Below, piece after piece: positions 8,174 to 17,572 of a stretch of DNA of 39,362 bases (the stretch's first letter is position 1; each line of letters starts with the position of its first letter). The position numbers and the translations under genes are program-made. The stretch comes from Aeromonas lusitana (lineage in GTDB: Bacteria; Pseudomonadota; Gammaproteobacteria; Enterobacterales; Aeromonadaceae). Under the pieces are notes generated by a model, which saw nothing but the letters and a program-made list of their open reading frames with translations, searched no databases and was not told where the DNA came from. The stretch is from the NCBI RefSeq assembly GCF_002812985.1, contig NZ_PGCP01000040.1:1-39362 (forward strand), read 5' to 3'.

Positions 8174-9010
8174 TCAGGCCTGGGTCTTTTGCATGTGCAT
8201 GACCATCTGCGGGAAGGGGATCTCGACGCCTTCGGCATCGAACGCCAGCTTCACCTTCTCGTGGAAGTCGAACCAGACGCCCCAGTAGTCGGCGGTCTTG
8301 ACCCAGGGGCGCACCACGATATTGACCGAGGAGTCGGCCAGGGCGGCGACGGCGATGGTGACGGCCGGATCCTTCAGGATGCGGGCCTCCTCGCTGACCA
8401 GGCGTTCCAGGATCTGCTTGGCCTTGCGCAAGTCCGAGCCGTAGCCGATGCCGAAGGTCATGTCGACGCGGCGGGTGTCCATGCGGGAATAGTTGACTAT
8501 GGTGCCGTTGAGGATGGCGGAGTTCGGTACCACCACCATCTTGTTGTCGGCGGAGGTGAGGGTGGTGGTGAACAGCTGCACGGATTGCACCACGCCGTTG
8601 GTGCCGGCGACCTCGATGAACTCACCGGCCTTGATGGGGCGGAAGATGATCAGCAGGAAACCGGCGGCGAAGTTGGACAGGGACCCCTGCAGCGCCAGAC
8701 CGATGGCCAGACCGGCGGCACCGATAATGGCGACGAAGGAGGCGGTCTGCACCCCGACCCGGCCCAGGGCCGCGATCACCACGAATACCAAGATGGTGTA
8801 CTTGAGGATGCTGCCAACGAAGTGGGTGACAGTGGTGTCCAGCTTGCGGGTGTGCATCACCTTGGTGACGCCACCGCTGATGATATTGGCGGCAATGTAA
8901 CCGACCAGCAGGGTGAGCAGGGCGGCCGCGATGTTGACGGCGTACTCGATGATCAGCCCCTGGTTGTTGGCCAGCCAGGTCTGCGCTTCTGTGATGATCT
9001 CGGGTTCCAT
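8174..9010 (-). CDS. mscS: Small-conductance mechanosensitive channel MscS
   Basis: This 278-residue inner-membrane protein forms a homoheptameric channel that opens under membrane tension and releases solutes on hypo-osmotic shock. There are three transmembrane segments in the first 125 or so residues. The third is the Gly/Ala-rich pore helix (IIGAAGLAIGLALQGSLSNF), followed by the conserved GFLLIIFRPIKAGEFIEV and the beta domain with PNSAILNGTIVNYS. The cytoplasmic alpha/beta vestibule occupies the rest. The length is close to E. coli MscS (286). AGGA precedes the start. It has its own terminator and lies downstream of the slmA terminator; a candidate promoter (TTGTTT, 15 bp, TATAGT, 9124-9098) overlaps that terminator. 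Confidence 0.95.
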   Translation of the reverse strand: MEPEIITEAQTWLANNQGLIIEYAVNIAAALLTLLVGYIAANIISGGVTKVMHTRKLDTTVTHFVGSILKYTILVFVVIAALGRVGVQTASFVAIIGAAGLAIGLALQGSLSNFAAGFLLIIFRPIKAGEFIEVAGTNGVVQSVQLFTTTLTSADNKMVVVPNSAILNGTIVNYSRMDTRRVDMTFGIGYGSDLRKAKQILERLVSEEARILKDPAVTIAVAALADSSVNIVVRPWVKTADYWGVWFDFHEKVKLAFDAEGVEIPFPQMVMHMQKTQA

Positions 9011-9097
9011 AGGATGTCCTGTTGGTGTAAAGGTTTATGGCGCATGAATCTAACACCGGAGCGCGACAACTTGGGTCGCATCTGGTGCTTATTTTCT

Positions 9098-9124
9098 ACT
9101 ATAGGAAGCTGCCACAAAAAACAA
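9098..9124 (-). promoter_or_regulatory. Candidate mscS promoter overlapping the slmA terminator tail
   Basis: The minus strand reads TTGTTT (9124-9119), 15 bp, TATAGT (9103-9098), about 90 bp before mscS. The -35 lies in the T-tract of the slmA terminator. The short spacer makes this tentative. Confidence 0.35.
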
Positions 9125-9142
9125 GGGAGGCCAAGGCCTCCC
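9116..9142 (-). terminator. Terminator of the coaBC-dut-slmA group
   Basis: The minus strand has GGGAGGCC, TT, GGCCTCCC (9142-9125) followed by TTGTTTTTT. It is about 220 bp beyond the slmA stop codon; the intervening DNA is filled by degenerate copies of the slmA 3' end. Confidence 0.85.
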
Positions 9143-9162
9143 GCTTTGCACTCACCAGTATG

Positions 9163-9470
9163 GCTCAGCTTGGCAGCAATTGACTGCGTCGAAGCCCATG
9201 ATGGAATTGAGTTTGTATTCGGAGCGCTCGCATTGGGCGATCCGCTCCCCAAGGCCAGCTTTGCAGTAATTGGCTGCGCATAAGCTGCCACTGAACCTCG
9301 AAGCCTATGATGGGATTGAGTTTGTATTCGGAGCGGTCGCATTGGGCGATCCGCTCCCAGGGTCAGCTCTGCAGCAGCTGGCTGCGCATAAACTGCCACT
9401 GATCCTCGAAGCCGGCGGTGGGCTTGAGTTTGAACTCGGAGCGGACGAACTGGCTGATCCGGCCTTCGGC
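9163..9470 (-). repeat. Three tandem copies of the slmA 3' end, two of them degenerate
   Basis: The unit is about 110 bp. Copy A (9470-9361) is the functional slmA end plus stop codon. Copy B (9360-9251) matches A at about 81 of 100 positions by hand count. In the slmA frame beyond the stop it reads ERIAQCDRSEYKLNP then [16 protein letters not shown], against [15 protein letters not shown] then [16 protein letters not shown] in SlmA, with its own stop mutated to TGG. Copy C (9250-9163) is nearly identical to B over about 60 bp but lacks about 22 bp and ends RSQLLPS-stop in its own frame. Confidence 0.88.
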
Positions 9471-9959
9471 ATAGGCCAGCAAGAGGTTGGCCAGCATGGT
9501 TTCGTCGAGCTGGAAGCCCTGGCCTTCCCGCAGCCGCTTTTCCCGCAGCGCCTGCTTGAGCTGGGTTTCCAGCTTGTCGAACAGGGCGCTGATGCGATCC
9601 CGCAACCGGTCGTGTTCGCCGAGCAGGGCGTCGCCGTTGAGGATGCGGGTGATGCCGGGATTGCGCTCGGCAAACACCAAGAGCAGCTGCAGGATATGGT
9701 GGCAGCGGGCCATGGTGTCCTTCTCCTCGGCCATGATCAGGTTGACCCGTGACAGCAGGGAATCCTCGATAAAGTCGATCAGCCCCTCGAACATCCGCGC
9801 CTTGCTGGGAAAGTGCCGATAGAGGGCTGCCTCGGATACGCCCACCTCGGCCGCGAGCCGCGCCGTGGTGATGCGCTGACCCGGACTGGTTTCCAGCATA
9901 TGGGCGAGTGCCTGCAGGATCTGATCGCGCCGACTCTGTTTCTGGTTACTGCTTGCCAT
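9363..9959 (-). CDS. slmA: Nucleoid occlusion factor SlmA (TetR family)
   Basis: This 198-residue DNA-binding protein binds specific chromosomal sites and blocks FtsZ ring assembly over the nucleoid. An N-terminal TetR helix-turn-helix (about 28-55: [20 protein letters not shown] with [13 protein letters not shown] after it) is followed by the all-helical dimerisation and FtsZ-binding domain, ending RSEFKLKP...[12 protein letters not shown]. The length equals E. coli SlmA (198). The position after coaBC and dut is the E. coli order. Its 3' end is duplicated downstream, but the gene itself looks intact. Confidence 0.95.
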   Translation of the reverse strand: MASSNQKQSRRDQILQALAHMLETSPGQRITTARLAAEVGVSEAALYRHFPSKARMFEGLIDFIEDSLLSRVNLIMAEEKDTMARCHHILQLLLVFAERNPGITRILNGDALLGEHDRLRDRISALFDKLETQLKQALREKRLREGQGFQLDETMLANLLLAYAEGRISQFVRSEFKLKPTAGFEDQWQFMRSQLLQS

Positions 9960-10027
9960 GGATTCCCCTAAAAAAACAATGGCTTGATTCTGTTATTAGG
10001 TACAGGCCAGAGGCCTGTGTGGTCTTG

Positions 10028-10486
10028 TTATTGGCGACCAGAAGAACCAAACCCGCCTTCACCCCGTTCACTCTGATTGAACTCATCGACCAGTTGGAAG
10101 CTGGCCTGAACCACCGGCAGGATCACCAGCTGGGCGATGCGCTCGCCGGGCTGCATGGTGAAGCTGTCGTTGCCGCGATTCCAGACCGAGACCATCAGCT
10201 GGCCCTGGTAGTCGGAATCGATGAGACCCACCAGGTTGCCGAGGACTATGCCGTGCTTATGGCCGAGGCCGGAACGCGGCAAGATGGTGGCGCACAGACC
10301 CGGATCCTGGATGTGGATGGCCAGACCGGTCGGCACCAGGGTTGTGTCACCCGGTGCCAGGGTCAGGGGTGCGTCCAGCAGGGCGCGCAGATCCATGCCG
10401 GCGGAACCCGGGGTGGCGTAGGCCGGTAGCGGGAATTCGGTACCGATGCGGGCATCCAGGATTTTCAGTTCAATTTGTGTGTTCAT
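10028..10486 (-). CDS. dut: dUTP diphosphatase
   Basis: This 152-residue homotrimeric enzyme hydrolyses dUTP to dUMP and pyrophosphate, keeping uracil out of DNA and feeding thymidylate synthesis. All five family motifs are visible: AGMDLRAL (1), [15 protein letters not shown] (2), [11 protein letters not shown] with the catalytic Asp (3), [10 protein letters not shown] (4) and the P-loop-like [12 protein letters not shown] at the C-terminus (5). It lies between coaBC and slmA, as in E. coli, with a 149-bp gap after coaBC and 68 bp before slmA. Confidence 0.97.
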   Translation of the reverse strand: MNTQIELKILDARIGTEFPLPAYATPGSAGMDLRALLDAPLTLAPGDTTLVPTGLAIHIQDPGLCATILPRSGLGHKHGIVLGNLVGLIDSDYQGQLMVSVWNRGNDSFTMQPGERIAQLVILPVVQASFQLVDEFNQSERGEGGFGSSGRQ

Positions 10487-10545
10487 GAATCGCTTTTCAA
10501 TGAGATCGCGCGGTGGCGATCGAATGGCTCAGTGAATTCTGCTGT

Positions 10546-10577
10546 GGGAGCTGGCACAGGCAGTGCTATCAGCTCCC
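10546..10577. other. Nested hairpin between coaBC and dut
   Basis: GGGAGCT (10546-10552) pairs with AGCTCCC (10571-10577), enclosing a second stem GCAC/GTGC (10554-10557, 10563-10566). No T-tract follows on either strand, so it is more likely an RNA processing or stabilising structure than a terminator. Confidence 0.4.
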
Positions 10578-10635
10578 GCTGAATCGGTTGTCTGTCAGGA
10601 TCGCGGTCTGCGAGCAGGGTCGCCTGGCCCGGTAT

Positions 10636-11838
10636 TCAGGGTCGATAATGGCGCGCGATCAAGGCAATGAGGTGACGGGCCAGCGTCAGCTTATCGGCAA
10701 GTGGCAGGGGAGCTTGACCCCCGTGCCAGAACACGGTCAGGGCGTTGTCGTCGGCATTGAAGCCCTGGCCGGCACGGGATACGTCGTTGGCGGCGATCAT
10801 GTCCAGCCGCTTACGCGCCAGTTTATCGAGGGCGTATTGTTCCACATCCACTGTTTCGGCGGCAAATCCGACTGTGTAGGGCTTGTCCGGTAGTGCCCCC
10901 ACGGCGGCTATGATGTCCGGGTTCTTGACCAGGGTCAGCACCATCTGGTCGTTGTCACCCGTCTTCTTGATCTTCTGCTCGGCCACCCGCGCTGGGCGGT
11001 AATCCGCCACGGCGGCGCAGCCGATGAAGAGATCGCACTCATGAACCCGGCTCATGACGGCCTGGTGCATCTGCTCTGCGCTCTCCACATCGACCCTTGT
11101 CACCCCTGGCGGGGTCGCCAGGGCAACCGGGCCGCTCACTAGCGTCACCTCGGCACCGGCCTCGCGGGCGGCGCGGGCGATGGCGTAGCCCATCTTGCCG
11201 GAGCTGTGGTTGCTGATGTAGCGCACCGGATCCAGCGCCTCCCGGGTCGGCCCGGCGGTGAGCAGCAGTCTGACCCCGGCCAGCAAGGGCTCGCTGGCGA
11301 GCTGTTGGCAGCAGTGCTCCACCAGTTCGAGGGGGTCGAGCATGCGGCCTGGGCCTATGTCACCGCAGGCCTGGCTGCCTGAGTCCGGCCCCCACAGCTG
11401 GATGCCGCGGCTGGCCAGCGTCTCCAGATTGGCCTGGGTGGCGGCGTTGCGATACATCTGCTGGTTCATGGCGGGGGCCAGTGCGACGGGTGCCGGGGTG
11501 GCCAGGCAGAGGGTGGTCAGCAGCTCGTCCGCCATGCCGGCGGCCATGCGCGCCATCAGGTTGGCGCTGGCGGGGGCGATCAGCACCAGATCGGCCCACT
11601 TGGCCAGCTCGATGTGGCCCATGCCCGCCTCGGCGGCCGGGTCCAGCAGGCTGTCGGCGACCGGGTGGCCGGAGACGGCCTGCAGGGTCAGCGGGGTGAT
11701 GAACTCCTTGGCGGAGCGGGTCATCACCACCCGCACCTCAGCCCCCTGATCCTTCAGGCGGCGTACCAGCTCGGCACTCTTGTAGGCGGCGATGCCACCG
11801 CTGACACCCAACAGGATGCGTTTATCGGCCAATCTCAT
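10636..11838 (-). CDS. coaBC: Bifunctional phosphopantothenoylcysteine decarboxylase / phosphopantothenate-cysteine ligase
   Basis: This 400-residue enzyme carries two successive steps of coenzyme A synthesis. The N-terminal FMN-dependent CoaC domain (about 1-190) shows [37 protein letters not shown], the PAMNQQMY substrate motif and [11 protein letters not shown] with the reactive cysteine. The C-terminal CoaB domain (about 191-400) opens [30 protein letters not shown] and uses CTP in the family. The length is close to E. coli Dfp (406). It starts the coaBC-dut-slmA series and is divergent from radC. coaD, the next enzyme, lies at 15691-16173. Confidence 0.97.
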   Translation of the reverse strand: MRLADKRILLGVSGGIAAYKSAELVRRLKDQGAEVRVVMTRSAKEFITPLTLQAVSGHPVADSLLDPAAEAGMGHIELAKWADLVLIAPASANLMARMAAGMADELLTTLCLATPAPVALAPAMNQQMYRNAATQANLETLASRGIQLWGPDSGSQACGDIGPGRMLDPLELVEHCCQQLASEPLLAGVRLLLTAGPTREALDPVRYISNHSSGKMGYAIARAAREAGAEVTLVSGPVALATPPGVTRVDVESAEQMHQAVMSRVHECDLFIGCAAVADYRPARVAEQKIKKTGDNDQMVLTLVKNPDIIAAVGALPDKPYTVGFAAETVDVEQYALDKLARKRLDMIAANDVSRAGQGFNADDNALTVFWHGGQAPLPLADKLTLARHLIALIARHYRP

Positions 11839-11984
11839 CTGCTGTCTCTCTTCCGACTCACTCTGACTGGTCGGCTAAGATACCACAGGCTGTGGATGAC
11901 GACAGAGGCTGACATGGGGGAGTTGTGCTCAGGCTCCCGCGTTTTTTGCTATGTTTTTTCTCAATAGCTGGTGGGGAGAGACAA

Positions 11985-12659
11985 ATGAGCATCAAGGAGT
12001 GGCCAGAGGATGAGCGCCCGCGGGAGAAGCTGCTGAGGCGGGGAGCCGGGGTCTTGTCCGATGCGGAATTGCTGGCGATCTTCCTGCGCACCGGGGTCAA
12101 CGGCCTGAGTGCGGTGGATCTCTCCCGTCAGTTGTTGCTGCAGTTTGGTTCGCTGCGGGCCCTGCTTGGCGCCGAGCAAGCGGCCTTCTGCGCGGCTCAT
12201 GGGTTGGGGCCGGCCAAATATGCCCAGCTGCAAGCGGTGCTGGAGATGGGCAAACGCCATCTGGCGCAGCAACTGCAGCGGGGAGAGGCGCTCACCTCGC
12301 CCCAACTGACCCGGGACTATCTGCAGGCCCAGTTGCGGGACAGGCCGCGCGAGGTGTTCGCCCTGTTGCTGCTGGATAATCAGCACAGAGTCATTCAATT
12401 TGTTGAACTTTTCTACGGAACACTCGATTCGGCCAGCGTCTGGCCCAGGGAAATCGTGCAGATCGCGCTCAAACATAATGCAGCCGCCGTGATTCTGGCG
12501 CATAATCACCCGTCCGGCGTGGCCGAGCCCAGTCGGGCCGACCGCCAGATCACGGATCGGATCCTGGCCGCCCTGGCCTTGATCGATATCAGAGTGCTGG
12601 ATCACTTGGTGATCGGTGACGGCATCACGGTTTCTTTTGCTGAGCGTGGTTGGCTATAA
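11985..12659 (+). CDS. radC: RadC family JAB1/MPN-domain protein
   Basis: This predicted 224-residue protein has the historical name DNA repair protein RadC; its biochemical role is not settled. The N-terminal part has a helix-hairpin-helix-like region, and the C-terminal MPN domain has the JAMM metal motif (E upstream, then AHNHPSG and an acidic residue in [10 protein letters not shown]). The start at 11985 ([17 protein letters not shown]) has GGGGAGAG upstream and matches the family. An earlier in-frame ATG at 11925 would add a poor extension. The position ahead of rpmB-rpmG and divergent from coaBC is the enterobacterial order. Confidence 0.94.
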   Translation: MSIKEWPEDERPREKLLRRGAGVLSDAELLAIFLRTGVNGLSAVDLSRQLLLQFGSLRALLGAEQAAFCAAHGLGPAKYAQLQAVLEMGKRHLAQQLQRGEALTSPQLTRDYLQAQLRDRPREVFALLLLDNQHRVIQFVELFYGTLDSASVWPREIVQIALKHNAAAVILAHNHPSGVAEPSRADRQITDRILAALALIDIRVLDHLVIGDGITVSFAERGWL

Positions 12660-12682
12660 ACTGGGCTCTGGCACTGTATTAG

Positions 12683-12711
12683 TTGATCTTTGATCACGGA
12701 TGCTGTATAAA
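12683..12711 (+). promoter_or_regulatory. rpmB-rpmG promoter
   Basis: TTGATC (12683-12688), 17 bp, TATAAA (12706-12711) is a good sigma-70 promoter. It lies 85 bp before rpmB and outside radC. Confidence 0.7.
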
Positions 12712-12796
12712 ATGCCGCCTTCTGTTTGCCCCGCAATCGAAGGCCAGCGGGGCAGATATTTGCTCGAGCAATGAAGTAAGATTTGGAGAGACTGAC

Positions 12797-13033
12797 ATGT
12801 CTAGAGTATGCCAAGTAACCGGCAAGCGCCCGGCAGTTGGTAACAACCGTTCGCACGCTAACAACGCTACCAAGCGTCGTTTCCTGCCGAACCTGCACAC
12901 TCACCGTTTTTGGGTTGAGAGTGAAAAACGCTTCGTGAGCCTGCGCGTATCCGCAAAAGGCATGCGTATCATCGACAAGCGCGGCGTTGAAGTGGTTCTG
13001 GCTGAACTGCGTGCCAGCGGCGTTAAGGTATAA
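12797..13033 (+). CDS. rpmB: 50S ribosomal protein L28
   Basis: This 78-residue basic protein of the large ribosomal subunit opens [12 protein letters not shown] and contains [19 protein letters not shown], both typical of L28. It has a single cysteine, so it is the zinc-free form. The start has GGAGAG at 12785-12790, six bases before the ATG. Eleven bases separate it from rpmG, and the two form an operon with its own promoter and terminator. Confidence 0.98.
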
Positions 13034-13044
13034 GGAATTAGATC

Positions 13045-13212
13045 ATGGCTAAAGGTATTCGCGATAAGATTCGCCTGAACTCCAGCGCCGGTACTGGTCA
13101 CTTCTATACCACTACCAAAAACAAGCGCACCATGCCCGAAAAAATGGAGATCAAGAAATTTGATCCCGTGATTCGTCAGCATGTGATCTACAAAGAAGGC
13201 AAAATCAAGTAA
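13045..13212 (+). CDS. rpmG: 50S ribosomal protein L33
   Basis: This 55-residue basic protein starts [20 protein letters not shown] and ends VIYKEGKIK, characteristic of L33. It contains no cysteine, so it is the zinc-independent form, matching L28 beside it. The start is preceded by AAGGA (13032-13036). A strong terminator follows 22 bp after the stop. Confidence 0.98.
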   Translation: MAKGIRDKIRLNSSAGTGHFYTTTKNKRTMPEKMEIKKFDPVIRQHVIYKEGKIK

Positions 13213-13234
13213 TCACTTGGATTTGTCTCAAAAA

Positions 13235-13258
13235 CCCGGCCTAGTGCCGGGTTTTTTT
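13235..13258 (+). terminator. rpmB-rpmG terminator
   Basis: CCCGGC (13235-13240) pairs with GCCGGG (13246-13251) around CTAGT and is followed by seven T residues. Confidence 0.92.
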
Positions 13259-13302
13259 ATGCCCGCAATTCAGTACACTGCCGCTTCGAGGGGAGATCTT
13301 GC

Positions 13303-13758
13303 ATGTTTAAATTGAGCCGCAAGGGCTGGAACAACGTGATCATAGTGGGGGTGCTGATCGTGATCACCCTGCTGCACCGGATGGAGCTGGCCCAGCAGGA
13401 GAACAGCGCCACCCGGCCGCGTCCCCTGTTGCCGGAAACTGCCGTGGTGCTGACCTGGCAGGGGCCGAGCTGGCAGATTGAGCGCATCGGCCAGGGCTGG
13501 CGCAGCGGGCCGGATCTGGGGCTGAGCCGTGACCAGCTGGCGGCCCACATCGAGGCCTGGCAGGGCTGGTTGTTGCCCCCCGGCCAGCCGGTGCGCGGCA
13601 CCCCGGTCAACCTCAAGATATGGGTCGCCGGCCAGAGCGATCCCATCGAGGTGGGGCTCTATCAGGACAACGGCAAGTTTGCGGCCCTGTTGCCCCCCTC
13701 GACCTGGCTCGCACTGAGCCAGGAGCAGTACCGCAGCCTGTTGCGGCCGACCCCCTGA
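13303..13758 (+). CDS. Hypothetical membrane-anchored protein
   Basis: The predicted protein has 151 residues. A basic N-terminus (FKLSRKGW) and one hydrophobic segment (about 10-25, NNVIIVGVLIVITLLH) suggest a signal anchor with the remaining 125 residues in the periplasm. GGGGAG sits seven bases before the ATG. It ends 25 bp before mutM and may be co-transcribed with it. The soluble part is rich in Trp, Pro and Gly and has no motif I recognise. The steady codon use and intact frame support a real gene; function is unknown. Confidence 0.85.
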   Translation: MFKLSRKGWNNVIIVGVLIVITLLHRMELAQQENSATRPRPLLPETAVVLTWQGPSWQIERIGQGWRSGPDLGLSRDQLAAHIEAWQGWLLPPGQPVRGTPVNLKIWVAGQSDPIEVGLYQDNGKFAALLPPSTWLALSQEQYRSLLRPTP

Positions 13759-13783
13759 TCCACTGTTAGCGTGAGAGACACTT

Positions 13784-14596
13784 ATGCCTGAATTACCGGA
13801 AGTCGAAGTCAGCCGCCAGGGCATCTCTCCCTGGCTCACCGGCATCAAGGTCACCCGGGTGGTGGTGCGTGACGGTCGCCTACGCTGGCCCGTGCCTGGC
13901 GAGATCCAGGAGCTGGTGGATCTCACCATCCACAGGGTCAGCCGCCGCGCCAAGTACCTGCTGCTGGAGACCGATTTTGGCACCGCCATCCTGCATCTGG
14001 GCATGTCCGGCAGCCTGCGGGTGCTGGACATCGGCACTCCGGCGGAGAAGCACGATCACGTGGACATAGAGCTCGCCAACGGCAAGCTGCTGCGACTCAA
14101 CGATCCGCGCCGCTTCGGCGCCCTGCTGTGGACCCGCGAACCGGCCGAGGCTCATGCCCTGCTGGCCAAGCTGGGCCCGGAGCCGCTCACTGATGCCTTC
14201 AGCATCGCCTACCTGCAAGGGCGCGCCAAGGGGCGCAGCACGCCTATCAAGACCTTCCTGATGGACAACCATGTGGTGGTCGGGGTCGGCAACATCTACG
14301 CCAACGAGGCGCTCTATGCCGCCGGCATTCACCCCAAGCGGGCGGCGGGCAACATCAGTGCCGAACGGCTAGGGACCCTGGTGGCCGAGATCAAGCGGGT
14401 GCTGGCGGCCGCCATAGTGCAGGGGGGGACCACCCTCAAGGACTTCACCAGCGCCGATGGCAAACCGGGCTACTTCGTGCAGCAGTTGCAGGTCTATGGC
14501 CGTGGTGGCCAACCCTGTTTCCACTGCCACACCCTGCTGAGCGAGGTGCGCCTCGGCCAGCGCACGACCGTGTTCTGCTCCCACTGTCAGCGCTGA
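13784..14596 (+). CDS. mutM: Formamidopyrimidine-DNA glycosylase
   Basis: This 270-residue bifunctional glycosylase/AP lyase removes 8-oxoguanine and formamidopyrimidines from DNA. After removal of Met, Pro2 is the catalytic nucleophile ([13 protein letters not shown]). The helix-two-turn-helix motif includes [18 protein letters not shown], and a C-terminal zinc finger uses C245, C248, C265 and C268. The length equals that of E. coli MutM (269) within one residue. It sits after rpmG with one unknown gene between. Confidence 0.98.
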   Translation: MPELPEVEVSRQGISPWLTGIKVTRVVVRDGRLRWPVPGEIQELVDLTIHRVSRRAKYLLLETDFGTAILHLGMSGSLRVLDIGTPAEKHDHVDIELANGKLLRLNDPRRFGALLWTREPAEAHALLAKLGPEPLTDAFSIAYLQGRAKGRSTPIKTFLMDNHVVVGVGNIYANEALYAAGIHPKRAAGNISAERLGTLVAEIKRVLAAAIVQGGTTLKDFTSADGKPGYFVQQLQVYGRGGQPCFHCHTLLSEVRLGQRTTVFCSHCQR

Positions 14597-14678
14597 TCCT
14601 ACCCATTCGGGGGTGAAGCGAGTCAAGTTGTAAGCGAGTATTGCCAGTCTGTTGAAGATTTGACCGTCCATTACTACT

Positions 14679-14705
14679 ATCTCGTCCGTTCAGGCGAGAC
14701 GAGAT
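14679..14705 (+). promoter_or_regulatory. Hairpin covering the weak ribosome-binding site of the DUF535 gene
   Basis: ATCTCGTC (14679-14686) pairs with GACGAGAT (14698-14705), six bases before the ATG at 14712. The only Shine-Dalgarno-like bases (GACGAG) lie in the 3' arm. Folding would hide the start; an RNA thermometer or translational switch is conceivable but inferred. Confidence 0.45.
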
Positions 14706-14711
14706 AATAAA

Positions 14712-15641
14712 ATGACAACGAAATCAATAGACTGGGATCATCTGTCCCGGCAGGGGCACTATTGTGCCCAAAAAATGGCCTGCTACCTCTACCCGGAGGG
14801 CAGCGCCCGTAAAACCTTCAATCGCGGCAAGTTCGTGCTGCGCAGCCTGCTCTACCGGTCGCAGCTGAACCGGGTGTTCGAGCTGTTCCAGGCGGAGCCG
14901 CTCAAGGCCCTGCCCGCCCACTATCCCGAGCTGCTCGACAAACCGATGCGGCCCTATCGCTTCGCCTGCTCCACCGTGAGTCAGCGCGCCGCCATGGTGG
15001 AGGATCACTACCGTCTGCTGCTGGCCCGTTACCCGCACCTTATCGATCCCCTCTACCTGGGGAAGGGCATAGAGCTGGGCCGCTACCCCGACACTGACTA
15101 TCGCATCGTGCTACGCCACGACGGCACCTTCCGGCGGGAGGCCGAGCTGGCGCTCTCCATCGTCAACGGGCGGGGGGAGCGGCTCTACAGCTGCGCCTTC
15201 TCCCTCGGGGGCTGCGAGGCCGATCTGGCGCTGGTGATAGGCTCGGTGCAGGGGCCCGAGCCTTGTGTGGCCGAGCCTCAGGAGCAGGTGCGGGCGCTGA
15301 CCAAGGCCGGCCATGGCTTGCGACCCAAGTCGCTGGTGGTGATGCTGGTGATGGCGCTGGCCGAGGCCATGGGGGCGAGCCGCCTCTCGGCGGTGCGGAT
15401 GAAGGCGCACATCTACCAGGCCAAGCGTTACAGCAAGAAGAAGCGGGCCTGCCTGCAGGCGGATTATGACGAGCTGTGGCAGGAGTTTGGCGCCCTCGAT
15501 CTGGATGCCAACTTCGTGCGGCTGCCCCCGGTGGTGCGCAAGCCGCTTGAGGAGATCGCGGCCAAGAAGCGGGCCATGTACCGGCGCCGCTATGAGTGGC
15601 TGGATGCGCTGCACCAGGGGTGCTGGCAGGCGCTGAGCTGA
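14712..15641 (+). CDS. VirK/YbjX family protein (DUF535)
   Basis: The predicted protein has 309 residues and belongs by overall pattern to the VirK/YbjX (DUF535) family, whose members in enteric bacteria are linked to virulence and resistance to host peptides; no reaction is known. Typical features are the central GxxGEL-like strand region (YRIVLRHDGTFRREAELALSIVNGRGERLYSCAFSLGG), the LRPKSLVVMLVMALAEAMG helix, and the C-terminal YDELWQEFGA motif. No signal peptide or membrane segment is clear. No strong ribosome-binding site is present; a hairpin sits directly before the start. It is convergent with coaD. Confidence 0.85.
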   Translation: MTTKSIDWDHLSRQGHYCAQKMACYLYPEGSARKTFNRGKFVLRSLLYRSQLNRVFELFQAEPLKALPAHYPELLDKPMRPYRFACSTVSQRAAMVEDHYRLLLARYPHLIDPLYLGKGIELGRYPDTDYRIVLRHDGTFRREAELALSIVNGRGERLYSCAFSLGGCEADLALVIGSVQGPEPCVAEPQEQVRALTKAGHGLRPKSLVVMLVMALAEAMGASRLSAVRMKAHIYQAKRYSKKKRACLQADYDELWQEFGALDLDANFVRLPPVVRKPLEEIAAKKRAMYRRRYEWLDALHQGCWQALS

Positions 15642-15665
15642 CGGCGTCACATCGGAGTGACGCCG
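15642..15665. terminator. Hairpin between convergent DUF535 gene and coaD
   Basis: CGGCGTCAC (15642-15650) pairs perfectly with GTGACGCCG (15657-15665). No T-tract follows on either strand, so termination is uncertain, but its place between convergent stops fits that role. Confidence 0.45.
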
Positions 15666-15690
15666 AGCCGTCAGGCGCCTGCCGGCGCGG

Positions 15691-16404
<714 letters not shown>

Positions 16405-16406
16405 TT

Positions 16407-17450
16407 ATGAAACGCATTCTGGTAGTACGCAATGACAAGATTGGTGACTTCATGCTGGCCTGGCCGAGCTTCGCCATGCTCAAGGGTTCCATGGATTGTC
16501 ATGTGACTGCCCTGGTGCCTGCCTATACGGCGCCCCTGGCCCGCCTCTGCCCCTGGATTGACGAGGTCATCCTGGATCCGGGCGCCCGGGCCGACAAGGA
16601 GCAGCAACGGGCCCTGTTGGCACGCATCAAGGCTGCCGCCTTCGATGCCGCCATCTGCCTCTTCTCCAATACCCGCAACGCCAAACTGGTGTGGAAGGCC
16701 CACATCCCCTACCGGCTGGCGCCGGCCACCAAGCTGGCCCAGGTGCTCTACAACCAGCGCCTGATCCAGCGCCGCTCCCGCTCCCAGAAGCCGGAGTATG
16801 AGTACAACCTGGATCTGGTTCGCCGCTTCCTCGCCGACCAACAGCTGAGCGCGGTGGAGCCCAGTGCGCCCTACCTCAGCTTCGATGCGCAGTGCCTGCA
16901 GCAGGTGCGCGAGCAGGTGGCCAGCAAACTCAAGCTGGATGCGAGCCGCCCCTGGCTGATGGTGCACGCCGGCAGCGGTGGTTCGGCCAACAACCTCTCC
17001 ATCGAGCAGTACGCCCGCCTCATCATCAAGCTCAACCAGGCCTGCCCCGAGTTGCAGTGCGTGCTGACGGCGGGGCCGGGGGAAGAGAGCAAGGCCGAGC
17101 AGCTGGCGGCGGAATTGCTGGCCCACGGCGGCAACGGCTGGATCTATCGCTCCGACGAAGGCTTGCCGAAGTTCTGTCAGGTGATGGCCAACGCAGCCCT
17201 GTTCGTGGCGGGCAGCACGGGGCCGCTGCACATAGCGGCGGCGCTGGACGTGCCCACCATCGGCTTCTTCCCGGCCCACCGCTCCGCCACCCCGCTGCGC
17301 TGGCGCCCGCTCAACAGCGAGGGCCGCCACCTGGCGTTCAGCCCGCCGGAAGACAGCGATCACCCGGAGGACATGAGCCAGCTCGATCCCAAGACCATGG
17401 CGGCGGCGATCGCGCGCTGGGCCTCGCCCTTCTGGCAGACAAAACACTGA
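16407..17450 (+). CDS. Glycosyltransferase family 9, LPS heptosyltransferase-like
   Basis: The predicted protein has 347 residues with the two-Rossmann-domain GT-B layout of ADP-heptose:LPS heptosyltransferases. The opening MKRILVVRNDKIGDFMLAWPSF and the C-terminal donor-site motif GSTGPLHIAAALDVPTIGFF are typical. It acts at the cytoplasmic face of the inner membrane and would add a sugar, probably a heptose, to the LPS inner core. It resembles the WaaQ/WaaC side of the family more than WaaF, which is present separately at 18699-19805, but the exact acceptor cannot be read from sequence. AAAGGGA precedes the ATG by six bases. It has its own terminator, and is divergent from coaD. Confidence 0.88.
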   Translation: MKRILVVRNDKIGDFMLAWPSFAMLKGSMDCHVTALVPAYTAPLARLCPWIDEVILDPGARADKEQQRALLARIKAAAFDAAICLFSNTRNAKLVWKAHIPYRLAPATKLAQVLYNQRLIQRRSRSQKPEYEYNLDLVRRFLADQQLSAVEPSAPYLSFDAQCLQQVREQVASKLKLDASRPWLMVHAGSGGSANNLSIEQYARLIIKLNQACPELQCVLTAGPGEESKAEQLAAELLAHGGNGWIYRSDEGLPKFCQVMANAALFVAGSTGPLHIAAALDVPTIGFFPAHRSATPLRWRPLNSEGRHLAFSPPEDSDHPEDMSQLDPKTMAAAIARWASPFWQTKH

Positions 17451-17460
17451 TAAATGCAAA

Positions 17461-17488
17461 CGGGGCCCGTTATAGGCCCTGTTTTTTT
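17461..17488 (+). terminator. Terminator of the family-9 glycosyltransferase gene
   Basis: CGGGGCC (17461-17467) pairs with GGCCCTG (17475-17481) with one G-T pair, followed by seven T residues. Confidence 0.9.
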
Positions 17489-17572
17489 ATGTAATACAGG
17501 ATTAATCGCTAATCCGATCCGGCATTTATGGGGTTCTCCGGGCTCTGTGGTTGCCTCGGCCCTGTGCCTGGG

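Noticed and set aside
12683..12697. FNR-like TTGAT...ATCA before rpmB
   Set aside because: The spacing is five, not four, and the bases are explained by the -35 of a good ribosomal-protein promoter.
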